Origin: Lysinibacillus_B sp050613145
Lineage (GTDB): Bacteria; Bacillota; Bacilli; Bacillales_A; Planococcaceae
Assembly: GCF_050613145.1 (NCBI RefSeq)
Contig: NZ_CP192507.1
Location: 1,798,001-1,862,000 of the forward strand
Direction of reading: 5' to 3'
Length of the DNA: 64,000 nucleotides
Positions within the stretch are counted from its first letter, which is position 1. Each line of letters starts with the position of its first letter. Under the pieces are notes generated by a model that was not told the DNA's origin, did no database searches, and worked only from the letters and a program-made list of their open reading frames with translations. Below, piece by piece: positions 25,038 through 32,962 of the stretch. A program made the position numbers and the translations under genes.

Positions 25038-25233
25038 ACTTATGCGCACGATTTTAGAGTTATGGCAGAATCGGATGCTTTAAAACTATAATATATTAAT
25101 GAAGGAATTCATTGAAGCTAATAAAAAAAGTTAAACATAACGCACTTTTTTAGTTAGGTAAATTGTACTGATTGTAATATATACGGATAAAATCTCATTT
25201 ATCACTCACACTAATGGTGGAGGTGAGAGGAAA

Positions 25234-25392
25234 ATGGGAAGTAATAAACATAAAAACAATAAAACGCAAGATAACAAAAAACAACAAAATCAAAATCAAA
25301 ATGCCAACAGAGAGCGTGCAAACAGAGAAGAGTTTGCTCAGGAAGTAGACTTCGATTTTAATCGTAATCAAAATGAAAATAAACAGCAGTAA
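25234..25392 (+). CDS. Small Asn/Gln/Lys-rich protein, spore-protein-like
   Basis: 52 residues; ATG follows GGTGAGAGG with AGGTG further up, and a strong terminator lies 65 bases downstream, so it is a real transcription unit. The product is extremely hydrophilic (GSNKHKNNKTQDNKKQQNQN), then REEFAQEVDFDF and an NQNENKQQ end. The composition and the EFA-like core recall gamma-type small acid-soluble spore proteins and YfhD-like spore proteins, but the repeats typical of SspE are absent. Spore function is therefore inference from composition. Confidence 0.5.
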   Translation: MGSNKHKNNKTQDNKKQQNQNQNANRERANREEFAQEVDFDFNRNQNENKQQ

Positions 25393-25458
25393 TGGTAGGT
25401 TTTATTTTCTTTAATGAAAACTATTGATACCATTTTACTCACAATTCATTGTGTACTA

Positions 25459-25500
25459 AACCTCAATACACACTTTTTAAAGTGTGTATTGAGGTTTTTC
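25459..25500 (+). terminator. Strong intrinsic terminator
   Basis: AACCTCAATACACACTTT pairs perfectly with AAAGTGTGTATTGAGGTT over 18 bp with a two-base loop, followed by TTTC. Confidence 0.95.
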
Positions 25501-25590
25501 TTCGTCAAATACTTCATTTATAGATTTCTTAAGTTTTACAGGCCAGTATGTAGGCTAATAGTGTGATGAAAAATAGACAGATGCTACTAG

Positions 25591-25870
25591 ATAAATCCTC
25601 TTAAAACTGCCGACATTGAAAGGTCAAAAAGCTGCGGTATCCAAGCAAAAATTCGCTGCATGCGGTCAAAATCCTCGGTACGAGCAAAACACTGCCGTAT
25701 CCGAGCAAAAGCCCGCGGTAAACGGTCAAAAAGCTACGGTATCCGAGCAAAAAGTCACTGCATACGGTCAAAACCCCCGGCACGAGCCAAAACATTCATT
25801 TTTAGCTAAAATGCAAGCTAATTTTTAAAGTCAATCATTATGCTAGAACATTCAACTACACTTATATATA
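25591..25870. repeat. Interspersed repeat family, copy B (full length)
   Basis: Left end ATAAATCCTCTTAAAACTG, then CGACATTGAAAGGTCAAAA; right end AAAGTCAATCATTATGCTAG..CTTATATATA. Inside are nine units of 18-22 bases ending alternately in GGTCAAAA and GAGCAAAA, with GCGGTATCC or GCATGCGG before the core. It has the same ends and order as copy A but different unit sequences. It lies between two terminator-bounded genes. Confidence 0.8.
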
Positions 25871-25989
25871 CGAAATAAAAGTAACATTACATGGTAGTTT
25901 TACTATTTTAAAAATTAAGTTGTTTTTCATTTTAAAGGGCTATATGATGATTTCAGACATCGATGTACTTTAAATGAAAGGGAAAAAAT

Positions 25990-26445
25990 ATGAAGGCTCA
26001 AATTGAAAAAATACCGTCTTGTACAATTGCATATATGAGACAGACTGGTCCTTATGGGGTGGAAAATGCACAACTAATGGAGAAATTTAAAGGTTGGGTT
26101 AAAGCTAATAACTTATTTACTGATCAATCTATTCTCCTCGGCATTGCCCAAGATAATCCAGCATTTGTAACACCAGAAAATTGTCGATACGATGCATGTT
26201 TAATTGTTCCTGACGATTACCGTGTAAATATTGATGAGATAAAATTGGGTAGCGTTCGTGGAGGAAGATACGCTGTTTTTAAAATAAATCATACGGTAGA
26301 AGCTGTTCAAAAGGCTTGGGGTGAAGTGTTTCTAGAATTAGAAAACCAAGGATTTAGATTAGATGAAACAAGACCTATCCTGGAGCGGTATACAGTGGAA
26401 CTTGTTAATAACCATACTTGTGAAATTTGTATTCCAATCAAGTGA
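25990..26445 (+). CDS. GyrI-like (SOUL/AraC effector-binding fold) protein
   Basis: 151 residues; ATG preceded by GAAAGGG. It consists of one GyrI-like domain: IEKIPSCTIAYMRQTGPYG at the start, WVKANNLFTDQSILLGIAQDNP, CRYDACLIVPDDYR, then GSVRGGRYAVFKINHTVEAVQKAWGEVF and ILERYTVELV near the end. The same domain is the effector-binding part of AraC/BmrR-type regulators and occurs alone in SbmC/GyrI, which protects DNA gyrase. Stand-alone forms may bind small hydrophobic ligands. No DNA-binding domain is present. Single gene; function not fixed by context. Confidence 0.8.
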   Translation: MKAQIEKIPSCTIAYMRQTGPYGVENAQLMEKFKGWVKANNLFTDQSILLGIAQDNPAFVTPENCRYDACLIVPDDYRVNIDEIKLGSVRGGRYAVFKINHTVEAVQKAWGEVFLELENQGFRLDETRPILERYTVELVNNHTCEICIPIK

Positions 26446-26578
26446 CTCTATTATTTATAGTAGCTTTTTGAATGACTCTAGTTAAATTATATAAAATTGG
26501 ATATTTTTACTTGACCTTAATTGACAGAACATTCAAAATGTAATTAATACTGATAGAATTGATACGAGGAGTGGAGAG

Positions 26579-27364
26579 ATGGAATTTTTATCTTTTAGAC
26601 AAACAGAGGATATTGCTTATGTGACATTAGAAAATCCAATGGAATTTAATACGTTAACAATGCAACTACTGCAGGAATTAGATACGCTATTAAAAAAAAT
26701 TGGTGCTGAAAGAGAAGTAAAGGTAGTTGTCATTGAAGGATCAGAAAAAGTATTTTGCGCGGGACATAGTTTAAGAGAAATCGAGTCTAAAACGGAAAAT
26801 GAAGTGTTACAATTATTCCAAACGTGCCAGCTTTTAATGCGGACAATGAGAGAAATTCCACAACTTGTCATTTCAAAAGTACGAAAAGCGGCTGTTGCAG
26901 CGGGAGCACAATTAGTTGCAGCTAGTGATATGGCGATTGCAAGTGATGAAGCGAAATTTGCGACGCCGGGTATTAATAGCGGTTTGTTTTGCAGTACACC
27001 CGCAGTATTTTTAAGTAGAAATATTGGACGAAAAAAGGCGGTAGAGTTATTATTCACTGGGAACTTTATGTCTGCAGAGGAAGGGTTACAGCATGGCTTA
27101 GTGAATAAAGTGGTACCTGCTGAGCTACTAGATGAAGAAACAGAAAAATTAGCAAAGCAAGTCACAAAACAAAGCTTAAATATTATTGAATTAGGTAAAC
27201 GACAATTTTACCAACAAATTAATATGGAAGATTTCCAAGCACTTAATTATGCGACAGAAGTAATCGCTCTTAACAGCAAACATCCTGATGCACAAGAGGG
27301 GATTAGAGCCTTTTTTGAAAAAAGACCGCCTGTATGGCAGGATACGAAAAACACGGTTTTATAA
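26579..27364 (+). CDS. Enoyl-CoA hydratase/isomerase-family protein lacking catalytic glutamates
   Basis: 261 residues; ATG after CGAGGAGTGGAG. The crotonase fold is clear: VTLENPMEFNTLTMQLLQEL, the oxyanion segments FCAGHSLREI and AVAAGAQLVAASDMAIAS, then FATPGINSGLFCSTPAVFLSR and MSAEEGLQHGLVNKVV. The two glutamates used by true enoyl-CoA hydratases (in GGGxEL and PE) are replaced here (AAGAQL, ATPGI), as in the ECHDC3-like subgroup. It may therefore be an acyl-CoA binding protein or catalyse a different reaction. It is 2 kb upstream of the acyl-CoA operon but in a separate unit. Confidence 0.82.
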   Translation: MEFLSFRQTEDIAYVTLENPMEFNTLTMQLLQELDTLLKKIGAEREVKVVVIEGSEKVFCAGHSLREIESKTENEVLQLFQTCQLLMRTMREIPQLVISKVRKAAVAAGAQLVAASDMAIASDEAKFATPGINSGLFCSTPAVFLSRNIGRKKAVELLFTGNFMSAEEGLQHGLVNKVVPAELLDEETEKLAKQVTKQSLNIIELGKRQFYQQINMEDFQALNYATEVIALNSKHPDAQEGIRAFFEKRPPVWQDTKNTVL

Positions 27365-27406
27365 ACGGAAAACTATCAAACGATATATAGCAATATAATC
27401 AAAAAA

Positions 27407-27437
27407 AAAACGGATTCCTAACGTGGAATTCGTTTTC
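27407..27437 (+). terminator. Intrinsic terminator
   Basis: AACGGATTCC / GGAATTCGTTTTC stem with a six-base loop and a T-rich tail, after the crotonase-family gene. Confidence 0.7.
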
Positions 27438-27632
27438 TTTATTCATTGAACGAAACGTTTTTAGTTCAAATAGAAAATGACCAAATTCCTTAAACGAGGC
27501 GAAAAAGCATCTTTTGAATGAGTTGCCCCCGAATTTTACGGACAAAAAGTAAGTTATGATTAAGAAAAGGAAAGTTTTATTGTAAAATCTAATTTAGTGA
27601 GTTTCATTATATTAGATTCAGGAGGATTTACA

Positions 27633-27875
27633 TTGAAAAATAAAGTTTTGTATAAAGTAGGGTGGGTATTTATTATTATTGCTTGCTTACTTTGGATTTC
27701 ACTTGTCGTGATACCATTTTTGCCATTTTCACTTGGTATGAAAGCTGCTGCTGTCACAGGAGCCATTGTATTAGCAGAGGTTTTTTTCTGGATAGGCGCT
27801 ATATTTGTTGGCAAAGAAGTGATCACAAAATATAAAAAATATTTAAATCCAAAAAATTGGCAGAAAAATAAATAA
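27633..27875 (+). CDS. Small two-helix membrane protein
   Basis: 80 residues from TTG 27633, right after CAGGAGGA. Two long membrane helices (about 8-30 and 36-60) joined by a Pro-rich turn (VIPFLPFSLGMK), then a conserved-looking basic tail VGKEVITKYKKYLNPKNWQ. The pattern is like small proteins annotated as transporter-suppressor-domain proteins, an assignment from memory. Just before the RBS, AATCTAA and TTAGATT could form a short hairpin. Function unknown. Confidence 0.6.
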   Translation: MKNKVLYKVGWVFIIIACLLWISLVVIPFLPFSLGMKAAAVTGAIVLAEVFFWIGAIFVGKEVITKYKKYLNPKNWQKNK

Positions 27876-27977
27876 GCAAAAGAAGAAGCTGTGTCTTTCT
27901 AATAGTATTTGAAAAATCGCTTTCACGCATAAAGCATATGCTTTGAAGTCATATTAACTTCAAAGGAGCTGATTGGA

Positions 27978-28205
27978 ATGCCGCACAAAAGTGAAAATCA
28001 ACATGTAGAAGCAACACGACATGCCGATGGTAAACGAGAAAATATTATTAATGACCCATTAGCTACGGCTAGTTCGAAAATAGGGGTTCAATTGAATTCA
28101 AAAGTAGAGTTTGGCAAAGAAAAAAATCCATTCGACTACACGCCTAAAGTAGATCCTAAAATGAAGCGCTTTGAACAATTAATGCAAGGCACTGAAAAAG
28201 AATAA
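27978..28205 (+). CDS. Small hydrophilic protein
   Basis: 75 residues; ATG follows AAAGGAGCTG at good spacing. Highly polar (HKSENQHVEATRHADGKREN), with NPFDYTPKVDPKMKRFEQL near the end and no cysteine. Such proteins occur in Bacillales spores, but there is no diagnostic motif. A TGAAAAATCGCTTTCA sequence (27910-27925) upstream weakly resembles a CcpA cre site. Single gene with a strong terminator. Confidence 0.55.
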   Translation: MPHKSENQHVEATRHADGKRENIINDPLATASSKIGVQLNSKVEFGKEKNPFDYTPKVDPKMKRFEQLMQGTEKE

Positions 28206-28280
28206 TTGATTCTTTTGACAACAATGCTGAGTTGAACATAAAGCGTTATTTAGAGAGGGATATAAAGCTAAAGAAAACGA

Positions 28281-28319
28281 AGCACCTAATAGACAGGACT
28301 GGTCTATTAGGTGCTTTTT
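28281..28319. terminator. Strong terminator between convergent genes
   Basis: AGCACCTAATAGAC / GTCTATTAGGTGCT with a tight loop followed by TTTTTC; the stem can also serve the minus-strand gene at 28340. Confidence 0.9.
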
Positions 28320-28339
28320 CGATTTGATTTTCTAGCAGC

Positions 28340-28891
28340 TTAGTATTTCAGTGAAATTTGTTTGATTTCTCGATATAAACAATAAACAAAAATAATTTCT
28401 AATAGAAGCATCGCAATAGCAAGCACTAATGGGCTAAAATTTAGCCCAATAATCAGAGCGAGAAACGATATGATAATCGCAAATGCCGTGTAACTTTTAG
28501 AATGATAGAGCCATCCAAAAGGCAGTAAATGTGCCCCGAATACAATGGCAATCACCATGAGCATATACTCAGGGAGAGTAGGGTAAATCCACATCGCAAT
28601 TAGTAAATAAAGTAATTGATTTAATGTGAAAAGTAAACCGAGCTTAGAAAGGGGATTATCTTTGGTCGAAAAATCGATGCGTAACAGTTTTGAAATATAG
28701 TATGCACCAGGTAATATCATGCCGGTTGCGCAAAATGTTAATAAATTCTTCATTAATATATGGAGGTCAGTTGCCTGTATAACAATTAAAGTGCTCCATA
28801 AAAACACTGACATAATAATAAAATGAATTCCTTTCAGTTGTCTTAACGCTAAATCTGTTCGTAATGCCTGTAATATTCGAGCTGATTTCAT
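28340..28891 (-). CDS. Membrane protein, DUF7010-like
   Basis: 183 residues; ATG 28891 after GAGGGG. Five to six membrane helices cover almost all of it, following a basic start (ARILQALRTDLALRQLKGIHF). Landmarks are GAYYISKLLRIDF, NPLSKLGLLFTLNQLLYLLIAMW and GAHLLPFGWLYHSKSY, matching from memory the small integral-membrane family DUF7010. No catalytic motif. Function unknown; single gene. Confidence 0.6.
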   Translation of the reverse strand: MKSARILQALRTDLALRQLKGIHFIIMSVFLWSTLIVIQATDLHILMKNLLTFCATGMILPGAYYISKLLRIDFSTKDNPLSKLGLLFTLNQLLYLLIAMWIYPTLPEYMLMVIAIVFGAHLLPFGWLYHSKSYTAFAIIISFLALIIGLNFSPLVLAIAMLLLEIIFVYCLYREIKQISLKY

Positions 28892-29184
28892 ACATTTTTC
28901 CCCTCTTTCTTTTCTAATAGTAAGCTATTTTCTTTTGCCCACAACATTTTCATATCTTTGTTGCATAGAAGATTTCCAAAAACAAAAGGGCTATAAAGAA
29001 AAAAGATGGTGAGCTCATATTGATATTTCAATGTTAAGAAAACCGAGCTTTTATTTCGTAAGCAAAAATTGAGGCTATTTATAAATCAACTATAAGAAAT
29101 AGAATAAATTATTTATCTCAAATTTTATGTTAAGCAAAAAGGAATTCTATTTAATATGAAACATATGATTATAAGAGAGGTTTC

Positions 29185-29416
29185 TATCTTCATTCAGTAT
29201 ATGTTATTTATATCAAAAGCGAAGCGATAGATACAGCAGACTGTTACCTTTATAGGTGGCGAGATAAATGTGAGTGTAGCTTTTCTTCAGTGGACGTTCA
29301 AACACAGACTGAATGAAGATAAGGCCCCGGCGGATTTCACGGATTTTGAAAGGAGTCAATTGTGCAAGCACAATTCAAAATCCGGACGCAATTACGCCGA
29401 GGCGTAATTGATTTTT
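29185..29416 (+). other. Highly structured leader-like segment before the acyl-CoA operon
   Basis: TATCTTCATTCAGT (29185-29198) is perfectly complementary to ACTGAATGAAGATA (29308-29321). Then come nested stems GGATTTTGAA / TTCAAAATCC enclosing AATTGTGC AA GCACAATT, and finally CAATTACGCC GA GGCGTAATTG followed by ATTTTTGG, a terminator-like hairpin 20 bases before the operon start. GGCGGATT at 29331 could instead pair with AATTACGCC. A 32-codon ORF (29313-29411, starting MKIRPRRISRILKGV) runs through the same region without a good RBS. It may be a regulatory leader or a repeat element. 28892-29184 holds nothing else. Confidence 0.55.
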
Positions 29417-29437
29417 GGTAAAAGGGAGAGTGAATTG

Positions 29438-30973
29438 GTGGATTTAACAAAACCGATATTGTACCATGCGCACCGCACACCACATCAGGAAGCACTGATT
29501 TATGACAATCGTCGCTATACGTATCAAGAGTTAAATGAAGAAATTAATCGCTATAGTCATGGGTTAATGGAACAAGGTATCCAAAAAGGGGATAAGGTAA
29601 GTTTATTTTTAAAGAACTCAGATGCATTTGTTATTGCGTCATATGCCATCTGGAAAACGGGCGCAGTGATGGTGCCGATTAACTTTAGGTTGACTGCATC
29701 AGAGCTCACTTATATTTTACGTCAATCGGATTCAGTTGCTGTGATTGTTGATGAGGAGTTAGCGGATGTGGCTAAAAATGCCATCGCTCAAATTAATCGT
29801 CCTCTTACATTATATGTTGTCGGTGAACAATATGATGGTGGGGTAGATTGGGCATCTGTTCGTACGAATAATATAGAAGAGCCAGATGTGATGATTTCAC
29901 CTATTGATGATGCACAAATTCTCTATACATCAGGCACAACTGGACAACCTAAAGGGGCTCTATTTACCCATGCTAACATTATTAGCTTAAATATGTCGGT
30001 CCATGTCATGACAAAGCTTTCACCAGAAGATGTGTATTTACTGATTGCGCCAGCATTCCATTCGGCGGGGTTAAATATGATTTTAACTTCCTCCTTTTTT
30101 GCGGGGTCAACGCTTGTGGTGCAACGAGATTTCCATCCAGTCGAAGCGCAAAAAGCGATTCAACAATATGGTGTAACGATGTTTTTTGCTGTACCTGCTA
30201 TGTACAATGCCATTTTACAAGTACCAAAAGGCAGCTTTGACTTATCGAGCATTCGTGCTTGTAACTATGGTGCCGCGCCAATGTCACCAGGACTCATTCA
30301 AGCGGCCGTCGATTATTTTGGTACAGATCAGTTTTACAATTGTTGTGGGCTGACAGAAGGTGGACCAGGAGGCGTGGTCCTAACACCGGAAGAACATAAA
30401 ACAAAATTAGGTGCTGCCGGAAAAGCGATGCCATTTTTAAATGCCCGTGTTGTGAACGAGCAAATGGAAGACGTGGCACCTGGCGAAGTAGGCGAGTTTA
30501 TTATTCGTAGTAGCTCTGTGATGAAAGAGTACTATAAAAAGCCTGAGGAGACGGGGCAGACGTTGCGTAACGGCTGGCTATTAACAGGGGATTTAGCAAC
30601 AATAGATGAAGACGGTTATATTACATTAGTTGACCGCAAGAAGGATATGATTATTTCGGGTGGAGAAAATATTTACTCGGTAGAGGTAGAACAAATATTA
30701 AATAGCCATTCGCAAATTTTAGAAGCAGCTATTATCGGGTTACCTGATCCGCAATGGGGAGAAGTGGTGACGGCAATTATTGTACCGAAACCGGGTGAAA
30801 ACATAAAAGAGGATGAGGTACAAGCATTCTGTCGTCAAAGCTTGGCGGGGTATAAAGTTCCGCGTCATTTTATCACGACAGATGTATTACCGCGCAATGC
30901 ATCAGGGAAAATACTGAAATATCATTTAAGAGAGCAGTGGCGAGACGCTCGTTCGTTAAATGAAACAAATTAA
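29438..30973 (+). CDS. Acyl-CoA synthetase (AMP-binding ligase)
   Basis: 511 residues from GTG 29438, nine bases after GGGAG; an adjacent TTG (29435) is possible. An AMP-forming ligase: P-loop YTSGTTGQPKGALFTH, adenine region NYGAAPMSPG, YNCCGLTEGGPGG, the hinge LTGDLATIDEDGYITLVDRKKDMIISGGENIYSVEVE, and C-terminal Lys in NASGKILKYHLR. It activates a carboxylic acid with ATP and CoA; the chain length cannot be read. First gene of a four-gene operon with thiolase, dehydrogenase and another ligase, fitting breakdown of fatty or related acids in the cytoplasm. No acyl-CoA dehydrogenase or hydratase is in the operon. Confidence 0.88.
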   Translation: MDLTKPILYHAHRTPHQEALIYDNRRYTYQELNEEINRYSHGLMEQGIQKGDKVSLFLKNSDAFVIASYAIWKTGAVMVPINFRLTASELTYILRQSDSVAVIVDEELADVAKNAIAQINRPLTLYVVGEQYDGGVDWASVRTNNIEEPDVMISPIDDAQILYTSGTTGQPKGALFTHANIISLNMSVHVMTKLSPEDVYLLIAPAFHSAGLNMILTSSFFAGSTLVVQRDFHPVEAQKAIQQYGVTMFFAVPAMYNAILQVPKGSFDLSSIRACNYGAAPMSPGLIQAAVDYFGTDQFYNCCGLTEGGPGGVVLTPEEHKTKLGAAGKAMPFLNARVVNEQMEDVAPGEVGEFIIRSSSVMKEYYKKPEETGQTLRNGWLLTGDLATIDEDGYITLVDRKKDMIISGGENIYSVEVEQILNSHSQILEAAIIGLPDPQWGEVVTAIIVPKPGENIKEDEVQAFCRQSLAGYKVPRHFITTDVLPRNASGKILKYHLREQWRDARSLNETN

Positions 30974-31000
30974 TAGATTACTAAAAAAGGGGATAGGTAA

Positions 31001-32122
31001 ATGAGGGAAGCGGTTATAGTAGCAGCAGCGCGTTCAGCAGTTGGACGTAACAAAGGGGCATTAGCTGAAGTACGAGCAGATGATTTAGCTGCGGATGTGT
31101 TAGAGGCTGTTGTACAAAGAGCGGGCATTGATAAAGCACAAGTGGAAGACGTTATTTTAGGTTGTGTATCACAAGGAAACGAGCAAGCAGCAAATATCGC
31201 ACGGACAGCGACATTAATGGCGGGCTTCCCAATTGAAGTGCCAGGTGTAACAATCGATCGTCAATGCGGTTCAAGTTTACAAGCTGTACATTTTGCGGCA
31301 CAGGCTATTTTAGCTGGAGATATGGACATTGTTATCGCAGGCGGGATTGAGAACATGAGTCGTGTACCGATGTTTACAAATACAGAGGGTGCACATAGAG
31401 GACAGCGATTACAAGAAAATTATGAAATCCTCCATCAAGGCTTATCGGCTGAACGAATAGCAGAGCAGTGGGAGCTTTCAGAACAAGAAATCAATGAATA
31501 CACGGTGTTAAGCCATGAGCGAGCAATCAGCGCGATTGCAGCAGGCTATTTTGAAGCGGAAATTGTACCGGTAAATGATTTTGTAACAGATGAAGGTCCA
31601 CGTCCAGGTACGACCGTAGAAGTGTTGCAAGGCTTGAAAAAAGTATTTAAGGAAGACGGTGTCATTACAGCAGGGAATGCTTCACAAATTAGTGACGGGG
31701 CATCGGCCGTTGTCATTATGTCAAGTGAGAAAGCGGAAGAACTAGGCGTTAAGCCACTTGCTAAAATTATCGCTAGAACAGTTGTCGGCTCCGACCCAAC
31801 ATTAATGCTTACTGGACCGATTGAGGCGACGAAACGTGTGCTTGAAAAGGCGAATTTAACGATTGATGAGATTGATACGTATGAAGTGAATGAAGCCTTT
31901 GCACCTGTACCAATCGTTTGGGCTAAAGAGCTAGGAGCGGATATAGATAAGTTAAATCCAGATGGGGGTGCCATTGCACTTGGACATCCATTAGGTGCGA
32001 CAGGTACAAAATTATTAACAACAATGCTATACCGAATGCAACGAGAAAACTTGCGCTATGGTTTACTAGCAATTTGTGAAGGTATGGGTATGGCCAACGC
32101 GACAATTATTGAAAAAATATAA
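31001..32122 (+). CDS. Acetyl-CoA acyltransferase (thiolase)
   Basis: 373 residues; ATG after AAAAGGGGATAGG. Thiolase II layout: nucleophile Cys89 in DRQCGSSLQAVHFAAQAI, AGGIENMSRVP, NASQISDGASAVVIMS, EVNEAFAPVP, His329 in GGAIALGHPLGATG and Cys359 in LAICEGMGMANATI. It is about 20 residues shorter than usual, the loss lying in the covering loop near residues 125-145 (FTNTEGAHRGQRL). It carries out CoA-dependent cleavage of 3-ketoacyl-CoA. It lies 28 bases after the ligase and 26 before the dehydrogenase, in the same operon. Confidence 0.92.
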   Translation: MREAVIVAAARSAVGRNKGALAEVRADDLAADVLEAVVQRAGIDKAQVEDVILGCVSQGNEQAANIARTATLMAGFPIEVPGVTIDRQCGSSLQAVHFAAQAILAGDMDIVIAGGIENMSRVPMFTNTEGAHRGQRLQENYEILHQGLSAERIAEQWELSEQEINEYTVLSHERAISAIAAGYFEAEIVPVNDFVTDEGPRPGTTVEVLQGLKKVFKEDGVITAGNASQISDGASAVVIMSSEKAEELGVKPLAKIIARTVVGSDPTLMLTGPIEATKRVLEKANLTIDEIDTYEVNEAFAPVPIVWAKELGADIDKLNPDGGAIALGHPLGATGTKLLTTMLYRMQRENLRYGLLAICEGMGMANATIIEKI

Positions 32123-32147
32123 ATTGATAGTAAAGGGGTAATGGGAG

Positions 32148-32915
32148 ATGGAATTAAACGAAGTGGTAGCGATTGTGACAGGTGGGGCATCAGGGCTTGG
32201 AGAGGCAACTGTACGAAAAATTGTGGACCAGGGTGGAAAGGCAGTGATTCTGGATGTACAGGATGAACGTGCTGCAGCACTTGTCACACAATTAGGGGAC
32301 GTCGTAACATATGCAAAAACAGACGTTACAAAGGAAGAACAAGTACAAGCTGCGATTGACTTGGCAATTGAAACGTTTGGCCATATCAATGTGGCTGTCA
32401 ACTGTGCGGGAATTGGTATTGCGCAAAAGGTTTTATCCAAAAGAGGGATTCATGCACTGGCAGATTTTGAGCGTGTACTCAGTGTGAATTTGACAGGAAC
32501 ATTTAACGTATTGCGACTTGCTGCAGCAGCAATGGAAAACAATGCTCCAGATGATGATGGTCAGCGTGGTGTAATTATTAACACCGCATCTGTCGCAGCC
32601 TTTGATGGCCAAATTGGACAAGCGGCTTATAGTGCATCAAAGGGAGGCGTCGTTAGTATGACGTTACCGATTGCACGCGAGCTTGCTGCTTCTGGCATTC
32701 GCGTGATGACTATTGCACCAGGTTTAATTGATACACCATTGTTTGAATCATTGCCAGCTGAGGCAAAGGCATCTTTAGGTGCAATGACACCATTCCCAAA
32801 ACGCTTAGGTGAACCAAGTGAGTACGGGCATCTTGTTGCAACGATTATTGAAAATACGATGTTAAATGGTGAAGTGATTCGCTTAGACGGTGCTATTCGC
32901 ATGCAGCCAAAATAA
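32148..32915 (+). CDS. 3-hydroxyacyl-CoA dehydrogenase, SDR (type II, HSD17B10-like)
   Basis: 255 residues; ATG preceded by AAGGGGTAATGGGAG. A classical SDR: TGGASGLGE cofactor loop, Asp36 (ILDVQDE) selecting NAD, NVAVNCAG, Ser148 in NTASVAAFDGQIGQ, and Tyr161-Lys165 in AAYSASKGG. The insert QKVLSKRGIHALADFERVL and the end MLNGEVIRLDGAIRMQPK are typical of type II hydroxyacyl-CoA dehydrogenases that oxidise short or branched 3-hydroxyacyl-CoA. It supplies the ketoacyl-CoA for the thiolase encoded just upstream. Confidence 0.9.
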   Translation: MELNEVVAIVTGGASGLGEATVRKIVDQGGKAVILDVQDERAAALVTQLGDVVTYAKTDVTKEEQVQAAIDLAIETFGHINVAVNCAGIGIAQKVLSKRGIHALADFERVLSVNLTGTFNVLRLAAAAMENNAPDDDGQRGVIINTASVAAFDGQIGQAAYSASKGGVVSMTLPIARELAASGIRVMTIAPGLIDTPLFESLPAEAKASLGAMTPFPKRLGEPSEYGHLVATIIENTMLNGEVIRLDGAIRMQPK

Positions 32916-32962
32916 AAATGTCTTTGTCGGTGATGATTATATCGAAATGGGGCGATGTACAA

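Noticed and set aside
26617..27165. 182-codon open frame opposite the crotonase gene
   Set aside because: It lies wholly antisense to a well-supported gene, has no RBS, and its composition follows from the codon bias of the other strand.
27910..27925. TGAAAAATCGCTTTCA as a CcpA cre site
   Set aside because: The spacing exceeds the 14-base cre consensus and the gene downstream gives no metabolic reason; kept only as a note.
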